Part shown: piece by piece, positions 32,337 through 41,082 of the stretch | How the letters are laid out: the number at the start of each line of letters is the position of its first letter | Position numbering within the stretch: the first letter of the stretch is position 1 | Assembly: GCA_001915025.1 (NCBI GenBank) | Contig: MNDR01000098.1 | Location: forward strand, 1,526-61,543 | Reading direction: 5' to 3' | From: Gemmatimonadetes bacterium 13_2_20CM_2_65_7 | Lineage (GTDB): Bacteria > Gemmatimonadota > Gemmatimonadetes > Gemmatimonadales > GWC2-71-9 | DNA: 60,018 nucleotides | Translations under genes and position numbers: made by a program | The notes under the pieces: generated by a model | Told to the model about the DNA's origin: nothing | The model's database searches: none | Seen by the model: the letters and a program-made list of their open reading frames with translations, nothing else

Positions 32337-33050
32337 ATGATAAGGCCCATCATCCATCGTCAGCTGACTCGCGGCGATCTCGCCTGTCTGGTCGAGGAGA
32401 TCGCCCGAATGGATGTCACCGAAGGTCGCGAGGCCGATCAGGCTCTTCAGGCCGGCGCCGTCGATACTGTCCTCGATTCTCCCGCCGCGCTCGAAGCCGT
32501 GTTGGGCCGCGGTGGCGCGCCCGCGCCCCTCCCACTCACGTTGCTCTGGTACGTCCCCATCCGCGCTCAGCTGCGAGTGCGTGGCGTGACCGACATTCTG
32601 CTCGCGGATTACGCCGCTACACTGCCCGTCGTGTTCGCGACCTCGCATTCGCGGACCGCGATCGCGCAAGCCGAGGACGGCATGACCGAGTGGTGGCGGT
32701 TCGTCGCCGCGTTGCCCCAAGGGACCGTAGCGCAGGCGGAAGCGGCGGCCGATGCTGCTGCATTGGCGCTCTGGTGGGCGGGTTGTTTCCCGGAATGGGT
32801 GGAGCGCGGCGGCTCCGGTCGCGGCATGGTGCGCGCCTACGTGACGTTCGCCGGCCGCATGCTCGCGCTTGCCGCCGATCTCCTCGAGTCTGCCGCGCCC
32901 GAAGAGGCGGCACTCTGCGCCCGCGCCGCCGACGCGCGCACCGAGCTGCATGCAGCGCTCGCCGAAGCGCGCGTCGAATACATCGGCGAAGATCCGCACA
33001 GCAGCGAAAGCCGCCTCAACAGGTTCTTGAGGCGGCTCGCCGACAACTAG
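32337..33050 (+). CDS. Hypothetical helical protein
   Basis: 237 residues from ATG 32337 with GGGGAGGG 5 nt upstream. No signal or strong membrane segment. Composition is Ala/Leu/Arg-rich and helical throughout (GDLACLVEEIARMDVTEGRE, PLTLLWYVPIRAQLRVRGVT, ALALWWAGCFPEWVERGG, RVEYIGEDPHSSESRLNRFL). It is divergent from efp (67 bp) and convergent with the TPR gene (2-bp gap). No family recognised. Confidence 0.7.
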   Translation: MIRPIIHRQLTRGDLACLVEEIARMDVTEGREADQALQAGAVDTVLDSPAALEAVLGRGGAPAPLPLTLLWYVPIRAQLRVRGVTDILLADYAATLPVVFATSHSRTAIAQAEDGMTEWWRFVAALPQGTVAQAEAAADAAALALWWAGCFPEWVERGGSGRGMVRAYVTFAGRMLALAADLLESAAPEEAALCARAADARTELHAALAEARVEYIGEDPHSSESRLNRFLRRLADN

Positions 33051-33052
33051 TA

Positions 33053-33955
33053 TTACGGTTGTGTCGATGGTTCTTTCGACGGTACTTCTTTCAATCCCTC
33101 AACGCGCTGCAGGTTCGTCACCGCTTTCCCGTACGTCCCTTCGATAGCCAACGCGGCGCGATACTCCGACTCCGCGGCGCGGTACTGACCGGTTAGCTCA
33201 AGCGCCATGCCGAGGTTGTTATGGAACGTCGCAACCTTGTCGTTGCGCTGGACAGCCGCCTTCAAGGGCTCGATGGCGTCCTGGAACCGCTCCAGCCGGA
33301 TGTACAGCGCGCCCAGGTTGTTGAGCGCCCACACATCCGTGCTATCGAGCGCGATGGCGCGCTGGTAGGACGCGATAGCGGAATCCGTCTTGCTCAGCGC
33401 TTCGAACGCGCGGCCCTGAAGCCGCAGCGGCTCACTCGAAGTCGAATCGAGTGCGATCGCCCGCTCGATGTGAACGAGAGCGCTATCGGGCTGGCCACCC
33501 TCCAATAGGACGCGGCTCAGATTGAGGTGGCTCTTCACATGCGTTGAATCGAGGCGGAGCGCCTGGACGAAGGCACTCTCCGCTTGCACGCGATCGCCCA
33601 CCTTCCAGGCCGACAGTCCGAGCATGTAGAAGCCCCACGGGTTCTTGGGCCGGCTCTCGGTGTAGGTCTTGAAAAGCGCCGTCGCATCGTCGTAGCGATG
33701 ATCACGATACGCGGAGTCTGCGATCTCGAACGTGACGGGACCGGTGATGACGCGCGCCGGCTGCTCGCTGCTGACCGGCGTGCCCGCCACCGGCTTCGAC
33801 ACGACGGCCTCACCCGCCGCTGCCTGATTGGGCGTGCGCTCGTTACAGGCGGCGAAGGTGTAGGCGCCGATCACCGCGCTGAAGATGCCAGCCATGACGA
33901 GCACCGGGAAACGCAGCGATCGATTGGACTGATCCAGCGAAAATTGATACGACAT
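33053..33955 (-). CDS. Membrane-anchored TPR protein
   Basis: 300 residues from ATG 33955, which has GGAGGAG directly upstream. An N-terminal hydrophobic anchor (VLVMAGIFSAVIGAYTFAAC, Cys possibly lipidated) precedes six or seven TPR units from about residue 80 (SAYRDHRYDDATALFKTYTE, SHLNLSRVLLEGGQPDSALV, LNNLGALYIRLERFQDAIEP, FHNNLGMALELTGQYRAAES). Predicted to face the periplasm as a scaffold. A heptad GGTACC repeat lies 46 bp upstream of the start. Confidence 0.85.
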   Translation of the reverse strand: MSYQFSLDQSNRSLRFPVLVMAGIFSAVIGAYTFAACNERTPNQAAAGEAVVSKPVAGTPVSSEQPARVITGPVTFEIADSAYRDHRYDDATALFKTYTESRPKNPWGFYMLGLSAWKVGDRVQAESAFVQALRLDSTHVKSHLNLSRVLLEGGQPDSALVHIERAIALDSTSSEPLRLQGRAFEALSKTDSAIASYQRAIALDSTDVWALNNLGALYIRLERFQDAIEPLKAAVQRNDKVATFHNNLGMALELTGQYRAAESEYRAALAIEGTYGKAVTNLQRVEGLKEVPSKEPSTQP

Positions 33956-34000
33956 GGCTCCTCCGGGAGCAGGGGTTCGGAGCCATGGGAAGGCACACAC

Positions 34001-34028
34001 GGTACCAGGTACCCGGTACCTGGTAGCG
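34001..34028. repeat. Four 7-bp GGTACC-type tandem units
   Basis: GGTACCA, GGTACCC, GGTACCT, GGTAGCG. Because GGTACC is self-complementary, the block is also a near-perfect 23-bp palindrome. It lies between the TPR gene and the ntrC-type gene. Confidence 0.85.
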
Positions 34029-34098
34029 GATGATTCCGCAATGACTTAGAAATTTCGCGGATCGTGCCCGTGTCTGCTCAAACACCGTCGGGAGAGCG

Positions 34099-35463
34099 TC
34101 ACGTGTCCCGCTGAACACCGAGCCGCCGCATGATTTTCAGGAGGCTCGCGTGGTCCGAGAGCCCCAACTCCTTTGCGGTCTTGGTGACGTGCCAGTCGTT
34201 GCGCTCCAGCGCCTGAATCACGATTTGCCGCTCGGCTTCCTGTTTTTGTTCTTCGAACGTGCGTCGTCCGTCGCGCGTCGTGCGTGGACCCCCTTTACCG
34301 CCGCGGATTTCGGGCGGCACAGCGGCGCGGGTGAGCGCGTCACTGTCTGTCGCGATGATCATGCGCTCCACCACGTTGCGGAGCTCGCGGATGTTGTTGC
34401 GGCGCCAGTCGTACGACATCAGCGCCTCGCTGACGTCGGGCGCGATGGCCTTCGGTCGCATGCCGAAGCGCTCGCAGGTCATCGCGACGAGATGCTCGAC
34501 GAGGGCCGGTACGTCCGACAGCCGGTCGCGGAGCGGCGGCACGCGCAGGACGTGTGTATTGAGCCGATAGAAGAGATCTTCGCGGAAACGGCCTTCGCTC
34601 ACCTCTTTTTCCAGATCCCGATGCGTCGCCGCCACGACGCGCGTGTTTACATCGATCGTCTTGGTTCCCCCGAGCCGCGTGACTTTGCGCTCTTCCAGCA
34701 CGCGCAGGAGCTTCGCCTGCGCCGCCGGAGACAAATCGCCGATCTCGTCGAGGAAGAGCGTCCCACCACTAGCCGACTCGAAGGCGCCCTTACGCGTGGC
34801 ATTGGCGCCCGTGAATGCGCCCCGCTCGTGTCCGAACAGCTCGCTCTCGACGAGCTCATGCGGCAGTGCCGCGCTGTTGATCGCGATAAACGGCCCTTTG
34901 GGATTGGCGCCGAGGCGGTGCAGCTCGCGAGCGACGAGCTCTTTGCCCGTGCCGCTTTCTCCGACGATCAGCACGGAGCTGGGTACCGGCGCGATGCGGA
35001 CGATCGCCTCCTTGAGCTTCGCGAGCGCGGGACTCGTGCCCACGAGCGGCGACTCGAGCCCGAACCCGCGCCTAAGCAGCGTGACCTGCTCGCTTAGCCG
35101 GCGGCGGTCGATCGCGTTCTCGACTTCCTGCGCAACCCGCTCCATCGGCTCCGCTTTATCGATGAAGCTGTACGCGCCCAGTCGGATCGCCTCCGCGCAA
35201 CGGTCGTAGTCGCCCGTCCCGGTGTAGACGATGACCGGCACCCGCAACCCGAGTCGCTCGATGGATCGCAGGACCTCAAAGCCGTCCATTCCCGGCATCT
35301 CGAGATCGAGTATCACGCAGTCGACCGAATCACGCGTCAGACTCTCGAGCGCGGCGCGGCCGCTCTTGGCGACCGTGGTCTCATAGCCGCGCAGGCGTTT
35401 GAGGTCGTACGCGTACTGCTCGGCCATCGCGGGGATGTCGTCGACGATCAGGACGACGGTCAT
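34099..35463 (-). CDS. NtrC-family sigma54-dependent response regulator
   Basis: 454 residues. Receiver domain with phospho-Asp53 (CVILDLEMPGMDGFEV), AAA+ domain with Walker A GESGTGKE, the sigma54-contacting ERGAFTGAN loop and Walker B FLDEIGDL, and a C-terminal Fis-type HTH (AERQIVIQALERNDWHVTKT, LGLSDHASLLKIMRRLGV). It would activate sigma54 promoters when phosphorylated by the adjacent kinase. ATG 35463 overlaps the kinase stop (ATGA). I found no convincing -24/-12 target in the window. Confidence 0.95.
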   Translation of the reverse strand: MTVVLIVDDIPAMAEQYAYDLKRLRGYETTVAKSGRAALESLTRDSVDCVILDLEMPGMDGFEVLRSIERLGLRVPVIVYTGTGDYDRCAEAIRLGAYSFIDKAEPMERVAQEVENAIDRRRLSEQVTLLRRGFGLESPLVGTSPALAKLKEAIVRIAPVPSSVLIVGESGTGKELVARELHRLGANPKGPFIAINSAALPHELVESELFGHERGAFTGANATRKGAFESASGGTLFLDEIGDLSPAAQAKLLRVLEERKVTRLGGTKTIDVNTRVVAATHRDLEKEVSEGRFREDLFYRLNTHVLRVPPLRDRLSDVPALVEHLVAMTCERFGMRPKAIAPDVSEALMSYDWRRNNIRELRNVVERMIIATDSDALTRAAVPPEIRGGKGGPRTTRDGRRTFEEQKQEAERQIVIQALERNDWHVTKTAKELGLSDHASLLKIMRRLGVQRDT

Positions 35464-36835
35464 TGGACCGGGATCTCCACGATGAACGTCGACCCCTTCC
35501 CCGGCTCAGTCTCGACCTTGAGTGAGCCCTTCGAATCGAGGATCAGTCGCCGCACAATCGATAAACCGAGACCCGTCCCTCCCGGTTTGGTCGTATAGAA
35601 GTCATCGAACGCGCGATCGAGCTCCGATTTGCTCATGCCGCGGCCCGTGTCGCTGACCGCAATGCGCACCACGCCGTTGCTCCCTTCCGTTGTCACCATC
35701 ACGGTTCCGGCCTTCCCCTCCAGGCTGTCGACCGCATTGCTCAACAGATTCTCGATCACGCGCCGCAAGACGAGCGCGTCGGCGGAAACCGGCGGCAGGT
35801 TCTCCGCCAGTTTCGTGCGGACTGTGCCGGAACCGGCCACCGTGTCCCGCACGACCGTGTTCACGTCAGTGGACCGGCGGTCTGATTGAGGATAGAGACG
35901 CGCGTAGTTCGCAGCGAGCGTCTCGAGGTAGCTGATGCTCGACTCGACCGTTCCCTGCCGTTCGGTGAACACCTGTGGTAAGTCCGCGGGCTGATCGCGC
36001 GCGACCTGCGTCAAGTGCCGAAACACGTTGCGCAGCGGCGCCAGGCCGTTCTTCACGTCGTGATTGACCTGCCGAGCCATGTCCCCGATCGCGACGCGAC
36101 GCTCCATGTCGCGAATGCTGGCTTCTACGGGACTGCTGATGCGAGTGGAAAGCCAGCTTGCGAGCAGCAGGGCGAACAGTGCCGCGATCAGTACAGCCGC
36201 TGAGAACCAGAGGTTCACGTTGCGCTGGAGGGCAGACAGAAATGCGTCGGAGCGGGTGACCACAATGCGCGCCTGCTCGACCTGACCGGGGGGGGGGCCA
36301 TCCGCCGCATCGACGAATGGCAGCGTGACTACCGCGACGACGCTCGGGGTGCTGTCTGCTTTCACGGAATCGCGCGGCAGCGCGAGCGCGACGCCGAGCT
36401 CCGGATCGCGTGTCAGTCGAGCCAGGAATGACGAATCGACGGCGACTCCGCCGATGAGCCGCAGAGTCTTGCCGAGCCGCAGGGAGTCACTTGTGACGAG
36501 TGCGAGAAACGCTCCCTCGGCCGCAGCGGCACGCACCAATGCAGCCCCGCCGTGCGGAATCGCCGGTCCCATGCGATCGAATTCGTTGCGGAAATGACCG
36601 GACGACACGACCCGCCCCTCGTCGTTCTGAATCTGGAGAAAATCGAGCCCGGCAAGTCGCATCGCGTTGCCCGCGTAATCGAGGATGTAGCCGCGATCCC
36701 CGCCCCGTCGACGCGTCGTTCGTACTCTGCAGTCACGCGCCGCGACATCGCACTGCGGATGCCGAGCCCAAACACGAGCAGGGGAACGAGCACCACCACG
36801 CCAAAGGCGGCCAGGAGGCGCGTGCGAAAGGTCAT
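35460..36835 (-). pseudogene. NtrB/NtrY-like sensor histidine kinase, frameshifted
   Basis: The N-terminus from ATG 36835 (MTFRTRLLAAFGVVVLVPLL, a membrane helix) and the rest lie in different frames. They meet near 36697-36706, where GACGGGGCGGGGATCG needs one more G to read DGAGDRGYILDYAG. With it the protein is 458 residues: periplasmic sensor, second helix (AAVLIALLASWL region), phosphoacceptor NHDVKNGLAPLRNV, ENLLSNAVDSLEG N-box, SDTGRGM and GGTGLGLSIVRRL. All catalytic motifs are intact, so either a one-base sequencing error or a recent frameshift is likely. It is coupled at both ends by ATGA overlaps. Confidence 0.8.
36288..36297. repeat. 10-base G homopolymer in the kinase gene
   Basis: Ten G on the + strand encode proline codons (GPPPGQ) in the periplasmic part of the NtrB-like kinase. 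Confidence 0.9.
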
Positions 36836-38148
36836 GGAGACGGAGCGAGATGGGCCGTCCCGTCCAGATCGACGGTCCAGCGGGCCACACCGCGCCGCGC
36901 GATCGCGGTCGCCCGCGTATCCACGAGCGCCGTAATGGTCGCCGCCCACGACGGCAACAAGTCCTTCGCGGCGCGGCACGGGTCGTTGGTGATTCGGGGC
37001 AGCGCAATGACGTACCCCCACTCCTTGCCGCCCGCGACTGCGGCGCTCAGATCGTCAGGCGCCCGCGCCGCGGTCGCCGCGTGCGTGAGCGCGGCAAGCC
37101 GGCCGGCAAGCTCGCGCGCCGTCGGGTCGCCGCGGGCGTACAGGATGCGTCGCAGCGCCGCGGTGACGGGGGGGGGGAGCGGTGGAGAGATGCCCTGCCC
37201 GCCGGCGACACCACAGGCACGCAAATCGAGCCACCAGAATCCGCCTTCCGCGCGTCGCGCCTCGGCACGCACCGCCTGTTCCAGACCGTCAAACTTGCTG
37301 CCGCCCGCCTCCGCTGTGACGAAGACGTACGTGCGATCCCACGGTAGCGCAACAATGGCCAGGTTCGGCAACGTCGCGGCGTAATCGCGCAACGCGCGGT
37401 CGCGGGTGACCAGCAGATCCACGCCGGCGTCGAGCAAGTCGCGGGCATCGCCCCTCGCGGGGGGGGCGGGGGGGGCGGGGGGGGCGGGGGGGGCGAGGCG
37501 GAACACGAGCGTGTCGCCATGCTCGCTGTGCGCGCGAATCTCCTGCGGTGTCGTGGTACCACTCGTCGCCCAGTAGCGGCCGGTGCCGATCGGCCAGCTC
37601 GAATCGGGCGCGGCCTTCGCCACGGCCAACGTGGCATCGCCGAGCACCGCGGGGACGTCGTCGCGGGGCTTCGCCAATGCGACCGTCACCACTCGCGGAT
37701 CGAGCGCGCCCAGCGTGTAACCGACGCCACCCTTCCCGTACACGACGTCCTGCGCTGTTACCGGCGCTCCATCCCAGTAGTGCGCGCCATCGCGTAGCCG
37801 GAATGTCCAGCGTCGCCCGTCGTCATCGCGTACCCACTTCTCGGTAAGCTCAGGCAGAACGTTGCCCTGGCAATCGACGCGCACCGGCGTTTCGTAGAGA
37901 TGGCGGAACACGATGCGCTCCGCGTCATTGCGAGCGATTGGCGCGTGCCGAGGATCCACCGGTTCGGTGAGTCCGATCGTGATCGTTCGTGGGCGTGTCG
38001 TGACATCGCCCGTGGAGAGGAGGCAGGGTTCGCTCGCCACCTCGGCCGGCGCCGCGACCACTCCCCCCCCCGAGCGTCCGCTTTGCGGCGTGGCGCACGC
38101 GGCGAGCAGGGTCACGCCGATTACGATGCGGACTCGATGTGCTGGCAT
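36832..38148 (-). CDS. Peptide/nickel-type ABC substrate-binding lipoprotein (SBP family 5)
   Basis: 438 residues from ATG 38148. Lipobox TLLAAC (C18). Family 5 blocks at the start of the mature protein: RTITIGLTEPVDP, ERIVFRHLYETPVRVDCQGN, VLPELTEKWVRDDDGRRWTF, AHYWDGAPVTAQDV. It is shorter than the usual 500 or so residues. No permease or ATPase is nearby; it is coupled instead (ATGA) to a kinase and an NtrC regulator, so it may be the ligand-binding input. The middle contains an APP repeat from a G8C minisatellite. Confidence 0.82.
   Translation of the reverse strand: MPAHRVRIVIGVTLLAACATPQSGRSGGGVVAAPAEVASEPCLLSTGDVTTRPRTITIGLTEPVDPRHAPIARNDAERIVFRHLYETPVRVDCQGNVLPELTEKWVRDDDGRRWTFRLRDGAHYWDGAPVTAQDVVYGKGGVGYTLGALDPRVVTVALAKPRDDVPAVLGDATLAVAKAAPDSSWPIGTGRYWATSGTTTPQEIRAHSEHGDTLVFRLAPPAPPAPPAPPARGDARDLLDAGVDLLVTRDRALRDYAATLPNLAIVALPWDRTYVFVTAEAGGSKFDGLEQAVRAEARRAEGGFWWLDLRACGVAGGQGISPPLPPPVTAALRRILYARGDPTARELAGRLAALTHAATAARAPDDLSAAVAGGKEWGYVIALPRITNDPCRAAKDLLPSWAATITALVDTRATAIARRGVARWTVDLDGTAHLAPSP
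37168..37177. repeat. 10-base G homopolymer in the SBP gene
   Basis: Ten G on the + strand, read as PPLPPP in the substrate-binding lipoprotein. Confidence 0.9.
37459..37494. repeat. 9-bp minisatellite (GGGGGGGGC) x4
   Basis: Four perfect 9-bp units, in frame, encoding (APP)4 in the substrate-binding lipoprotein. Four G8 runs on one strand could fold as a G-quadruplex. Confidence 0.92.
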
Positions 38149-38154
38149 GAAATA

Positions 38155-38169
38155 ACGATACACTACACT
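38155..38169. promoter_or_regulatory. Divergent pair of leaderless -10 boxes
   Basis: Minus strand TATCGT (38160-38155), 6 nt before ATG 38148. Plus strand TACACT (38164-38169), 8 nt before ATG 38178. The two boxes are 3 bp apart. Confidence 0.55.
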
Positions 38170-38177
38170 ATCTCTCC

Positions 38178-39101
38178 ATGGGATTCGCCCGCAGCGTTCT
38201 GCTCAGAGCCTCGCGCAGCCAATGGCTCGCGAAACAGCTTCGCGATCGGCGTTTCTTCCAGCGTGCAGTCCGACGCTTCATGCCGGGGGAGACACTCGAC
38301 GCGGCGCTCGACGCCGCGGCGCAATTCGGCAAGGCGGGCATCGGCAGCCTGCTGACCGAATTGGGCGAGCAGGTGACGAGCCGAGCGGAAGCCGCGGAGG
38401 TTCGCGATCACTATCTCGGCGTCCTCGAGAGAATTCAGCGGCGCAAACTGCCGGCGCACATTTCTGTGAAGCTCACGCATCTCGGACTCGACGCGAGTCG
38501 CGAGGGCTGCGTACAGGACGTCCTCAAACTGGCCGCTCGGGCCGAACAGGCGCGATCATTTCTCTGGATCGACATGGAGGAATCGCGCTACGTCGACGCC
38601 ACGCTGGAGGTGTACCGGCGCGCGAAAGCGGAATGGTCGAACGTGGGCGTGTGCCTTCAGGCGTACTTGCGTCGCACCGCCGCCGACCTCGACGGGCTCT
38701 TCTCGCTCGCGCCCGCCATCAGGCTCGTGAAGGGCGCCTACAACGAGCCCGCCGCTATCGCGTTCCCGAAGAAGCGCGACGTCGATGCGAATTACTTTCA
38801 GCTCGCGCAACGGCTGCTCGGCGAGGCGGCGCGGCAGCGGGCCAAACCCGTATTCGGGACCCACGATGTGAGGCTGATTGACCGGATCCGGGAGGCGGCG
38901 GTGAAGCAGCGCGTCGATCCCTCTGCATTCGAATTCCACATGCTTTACGGCATCCGCGCAGCCGAGCAGCGCGCCCTTGCGTCTCGCGGCCTTGGGGTCA
39001 GGGTGTTGATCAGCTATGGCAGCGCCTGGTTCGCATGGTATATGCGGCGCCTGGCCGAGCGTCCCGCGAACGTATGGTTCGTGCTGCGTAACGTCGTGTA
39101 G
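38178..39101 (+). CDS. Proline dehydrogenase
   Basis: 307 residues, the length of single-domain bacterial PRODH. FAD-barrel motifs: AHISVKLTHLGLD, SFLWIDMEESRYVDATLEVY, VGVCLQAYLRRTAADL, IRLVKGAYNEPAAIAFPKKR, VFGTHDVRLIDRI, FEFHMLYGIRAAEQRALASR, YGSAWFAWYMRRLAERPANV. It oxidises proline to pyrroline-5-carboxylate at the membrane, passing electrons to quinone. Its partner pruA is at 11856-13490. The start ATG 38178 has a leaderless promoter. korA starts 9 bp after its stop from its own box. Confidence 0.94.
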   Translation: MGFARSVLLRASRSQWLAKQLRDRRFFQRAVRRFMPGETLDAALDAAAQFGKAGIGSLLTELGEQVTSRAEAAEVRDHYLGVLERIQRRKLPAHISVKLTHLGLDASREGCVQDVLKLAARAEQARSFLWIDMEESRYVDATLEVYRRAKAEWSNVGVCLQAYLRRTAADLDGLFSLAPAIRLVKGAYNEPAAIAFPKKRDVDANYFQLAQRLLGEAARQRAKPVFGTHDVRLIDRIREAAVKQRVDPSAFEFHMLYGIRAAEQRALASRGLGVRVLISYGSAWFAWYMRRLAERPANVWFVLRNVV

Positions 39102-39104
39102 ATT
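39099..39104 (+). promoter_or_regulatory. Leaderless -10 box of korA
   Basis: TAGATT, then 6 nt and ATG 39111. The box includes the TAG stop of the proline dehydrogenase gene. Confidence 0.5.
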
Positions 39105-39110
39105 AGAGAC

Positions 39111-40979
39111 ATGATCACCTCCGCCACCGCTCAAGGCTCGGGACGCGAGATCCGCGATTCGGTCGTCATCCGCTTCGCGGGCGACTCGGGCGACGGCATG
39201 CAGGTGACCGGGAGCCAGTTCACGCTCGAGACCGCGCTCGCCGGCAGCGACTTTTCGACGTTCCCCGATTTCCCCGCTGAGATTCGCGCGCCCGCTGGTA
39301 CGACGTTCGGCGTGTCCGCGTTCCAGATTCATTTCGGTGGCACCGACGTGATGACGCCAGGCGACGCGGTCGATGTGCTCGTCGCCATGAATCCCGCGGC
39401 GCTCACCGTCGATGTCCACGATCTCAAGGTCGGCGGCACCGTCATCGTCGACACGTCGGCCTTCAACGAGCGCAATCTGGGCAAAGCGGGCTACGCGAAA
39501 AATCCACTCGAGGACGATTCGCTCGCGCGCTATCAGGTACTGAAGTTCGACATCACCAAGCTCACCGCCGATGCCGTGAAGCCGCACGGCCTGACCTCAC
39601 GCGAAGCGCACCTCTGTCGCAACATGTGGGCGCTGGGACTGCTGCTCTGGATGTACGGTCACGAGCGCGCTGCGACGATCGAGTGGCTGAAGCGCAAATT
39701 CGCGAAGAAACCGCTGATCGCCGCCGCCAACATCGCGGCGCTGAACGCCGGCCACGCCTTCGGTGAGACGGCGGAGATGCCGGAGCACCTCGTCGGCTAC
39801 GTCGTTCCCAAAGCGGTCGCGCGTCCAGGACGCTATCGCACGGTCAGCGGCACTGAAGGCCTGGCGTGGGGACTGGTTGCCGGTCTGCGCGCGGCGGGAA
39901 TCGAGAAGATGGTCTTCGCCGGCTATCCGATCACGCCCGCCTCAGCGCTCCTGCATACGCTCGCCAATCTGCGCGCTTACGGCGTCGTCACGTTCCAGGC
40001 TGAAGACGAGATTGCCGCAAGCGGCGCCGCGTTAGGTGCCTCGTACACCGGTGCGCTCGGTGTCACGTCGAGCTCCGGCCCCGGCATCGCGCTGAAAACA
40101 GAGATGTTGGGGCTTGCCATTGCCACGGAGCTGCCGCTCGTCGTCATCGATTCACAGCGCGCTGGGCCGTCCACCGGCATGCCGACCAAGGCGGAGCAAT
40201 CGGATCTGTTCCAGGCGGTGCACGGCCGCAACGCCGATTCGCCGCTCGCGGTGCTCGCGGCGGCGACCACAAGTGATTGCTTCGACGTCGCCATCGAAGC
40301 GGTGCGCCTGGCGACGAAGTACATGACACCAGTCATCGTGTTGAGCGACGGCTATCTCGCGCACGCCGCGGAGCCGTGGCGGATTCCGCGGGAAGCCGAT
40401 CTGCCGAAATTCCCCGTCAGCTATCGGACCGATCCGGAAGGATTTCATCCGTTCCTGCGCAACCCGGAGACGCTGGCGCGGCCCTGGGTCAAACCGGGGA
40501 CGCCGCAGCTCGAGCATCGCATCGGCGGGCTCGAGCGCGATTACGACTCCGGACACATCTCGTACGACCCCGACAATCACGCCCGCATGACCAAGGCGCG
40601 CGCCGACAAGATCGCCGGGATTGCACGCGACATCCCACTTCAGGACGTCGCGCTTGGTGACGATCATGGCGCGCTTGCGGTTGTCGGCTGGGGATCGACG
40701 TTCGGACCGATTCATCAGGCCGTGAAGATCGCGCGCGATGAGGGCCGAGATGTTTCGCACGTTCACGTGCGGTACTTGAGTCCCTTCCCACGCAACCTCG
40801 GTGAGCTGCTCAAGCGGTTCGATCGTGTGCTCGTACCGGAGATGAACAACGGCCAGCTAGTGAAGTTGCTGCGAGCGGAATACTTAGTTCCAGCTGAACC
40901 ATTTGGAAAAGTTACTGGCAAACCGTTCAGGGTGACGGAAATTGTGCAGGCAATCCGAAAAGTGATGGAGAAAAGATGA
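39111..40979 (+). CDS. korA: 2-oxoacid:ferredoxin oxidoreductase, fused gamma/alpha subunit
   Basis: 622 residues. The N-terminal gamma domain (VIRFAGDSGDGMQVTGSQFT, FPDFPAEIRAPAGTTFGVSA, 1-190) is fused to the alpha/pyrimidine-binding domain (EGLAWGLVAGLRAAGIEKMV, YPITPASALLHTL, TSSSGPGIALKTEMLGLAIA, GPSTGMPTKAEQSDLFQAVH). With KorB it decarboxylates 2-oxoglutarate or a related oxoacid to the acyl-CoA and reduces ferredoxin. This fused form is the type found in many aerobes as well. Substrate not certain. Confidence 0.95.
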   Translation: MITSATAQGSGREIRDSVVIRFAGDSGDGMQVTGSQFTLETALAGSDFSTFPDFPAEIRAPAGTTFGVSAFQIHFGGTDVMTPGDAVDVLVAMNPAALTVDVHDLKVGGTVIVDTSAFNERNLGKAGYAKNPLEDDSLARYQVLKFDITKLTADAVKPHGLTSREAHLCRNMWALGLLLWMYGHERAATIEWLKRKFAKKPLIAAANIAALNAGHAFGETAEMPEHLVGYVVPKAVARPGRYRTVSGTEGLAWGLVAGLRAAGIEKMVFAGYPITPASALLHTLANLRAYGVVTFQAEDEIAASGAALGASYTGALGVTSSSGPGIALKTEMLGLAIATELPLVVIDSQRAGPSTGMPTKAEQSDLFQAVHGRNADSPLAVLAAATTSDCFDVAIEAVRLATKYMTPVIVLSDGYLAHAAEPWRIPREADLPKFPVSYRTDPEGFHPFLRNPETLARPWVKPGTPQLEHRIGGLERDYDSGHISYDPDNHARMTKARADKIAGIARDIPLQDVALGDDHGALAVVGWGSTFGPIHQAVKIARDEGRDVSHVHVRYLSPFPRNLGELLKRFDRVLVPEMNNGQLVKLLRAEYLVPAEPFGKVTGKPFRVTEIVQAIRKVMEKR

Positions 40980-41082
40980 GTTCGTCGTTAATCCGTGCCC
41001 TAAAGGCCTCCTTAAGGACGCCCGTATTGGCCGAGCCGGCGCTTCAGCGCACGGATAAAACCGGAAATCGGATCTCCTTCTT

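Noticed and set aside
38556-39587. Open frame of 343 codons opposite proline dehydrogenase and korA
   Set aside because: It spans two well-identified genes on the other strand.
40980-41082. Small gene between korA and korB
   Set aside because: Only short frames, no ribosome-binding site, no coding character.
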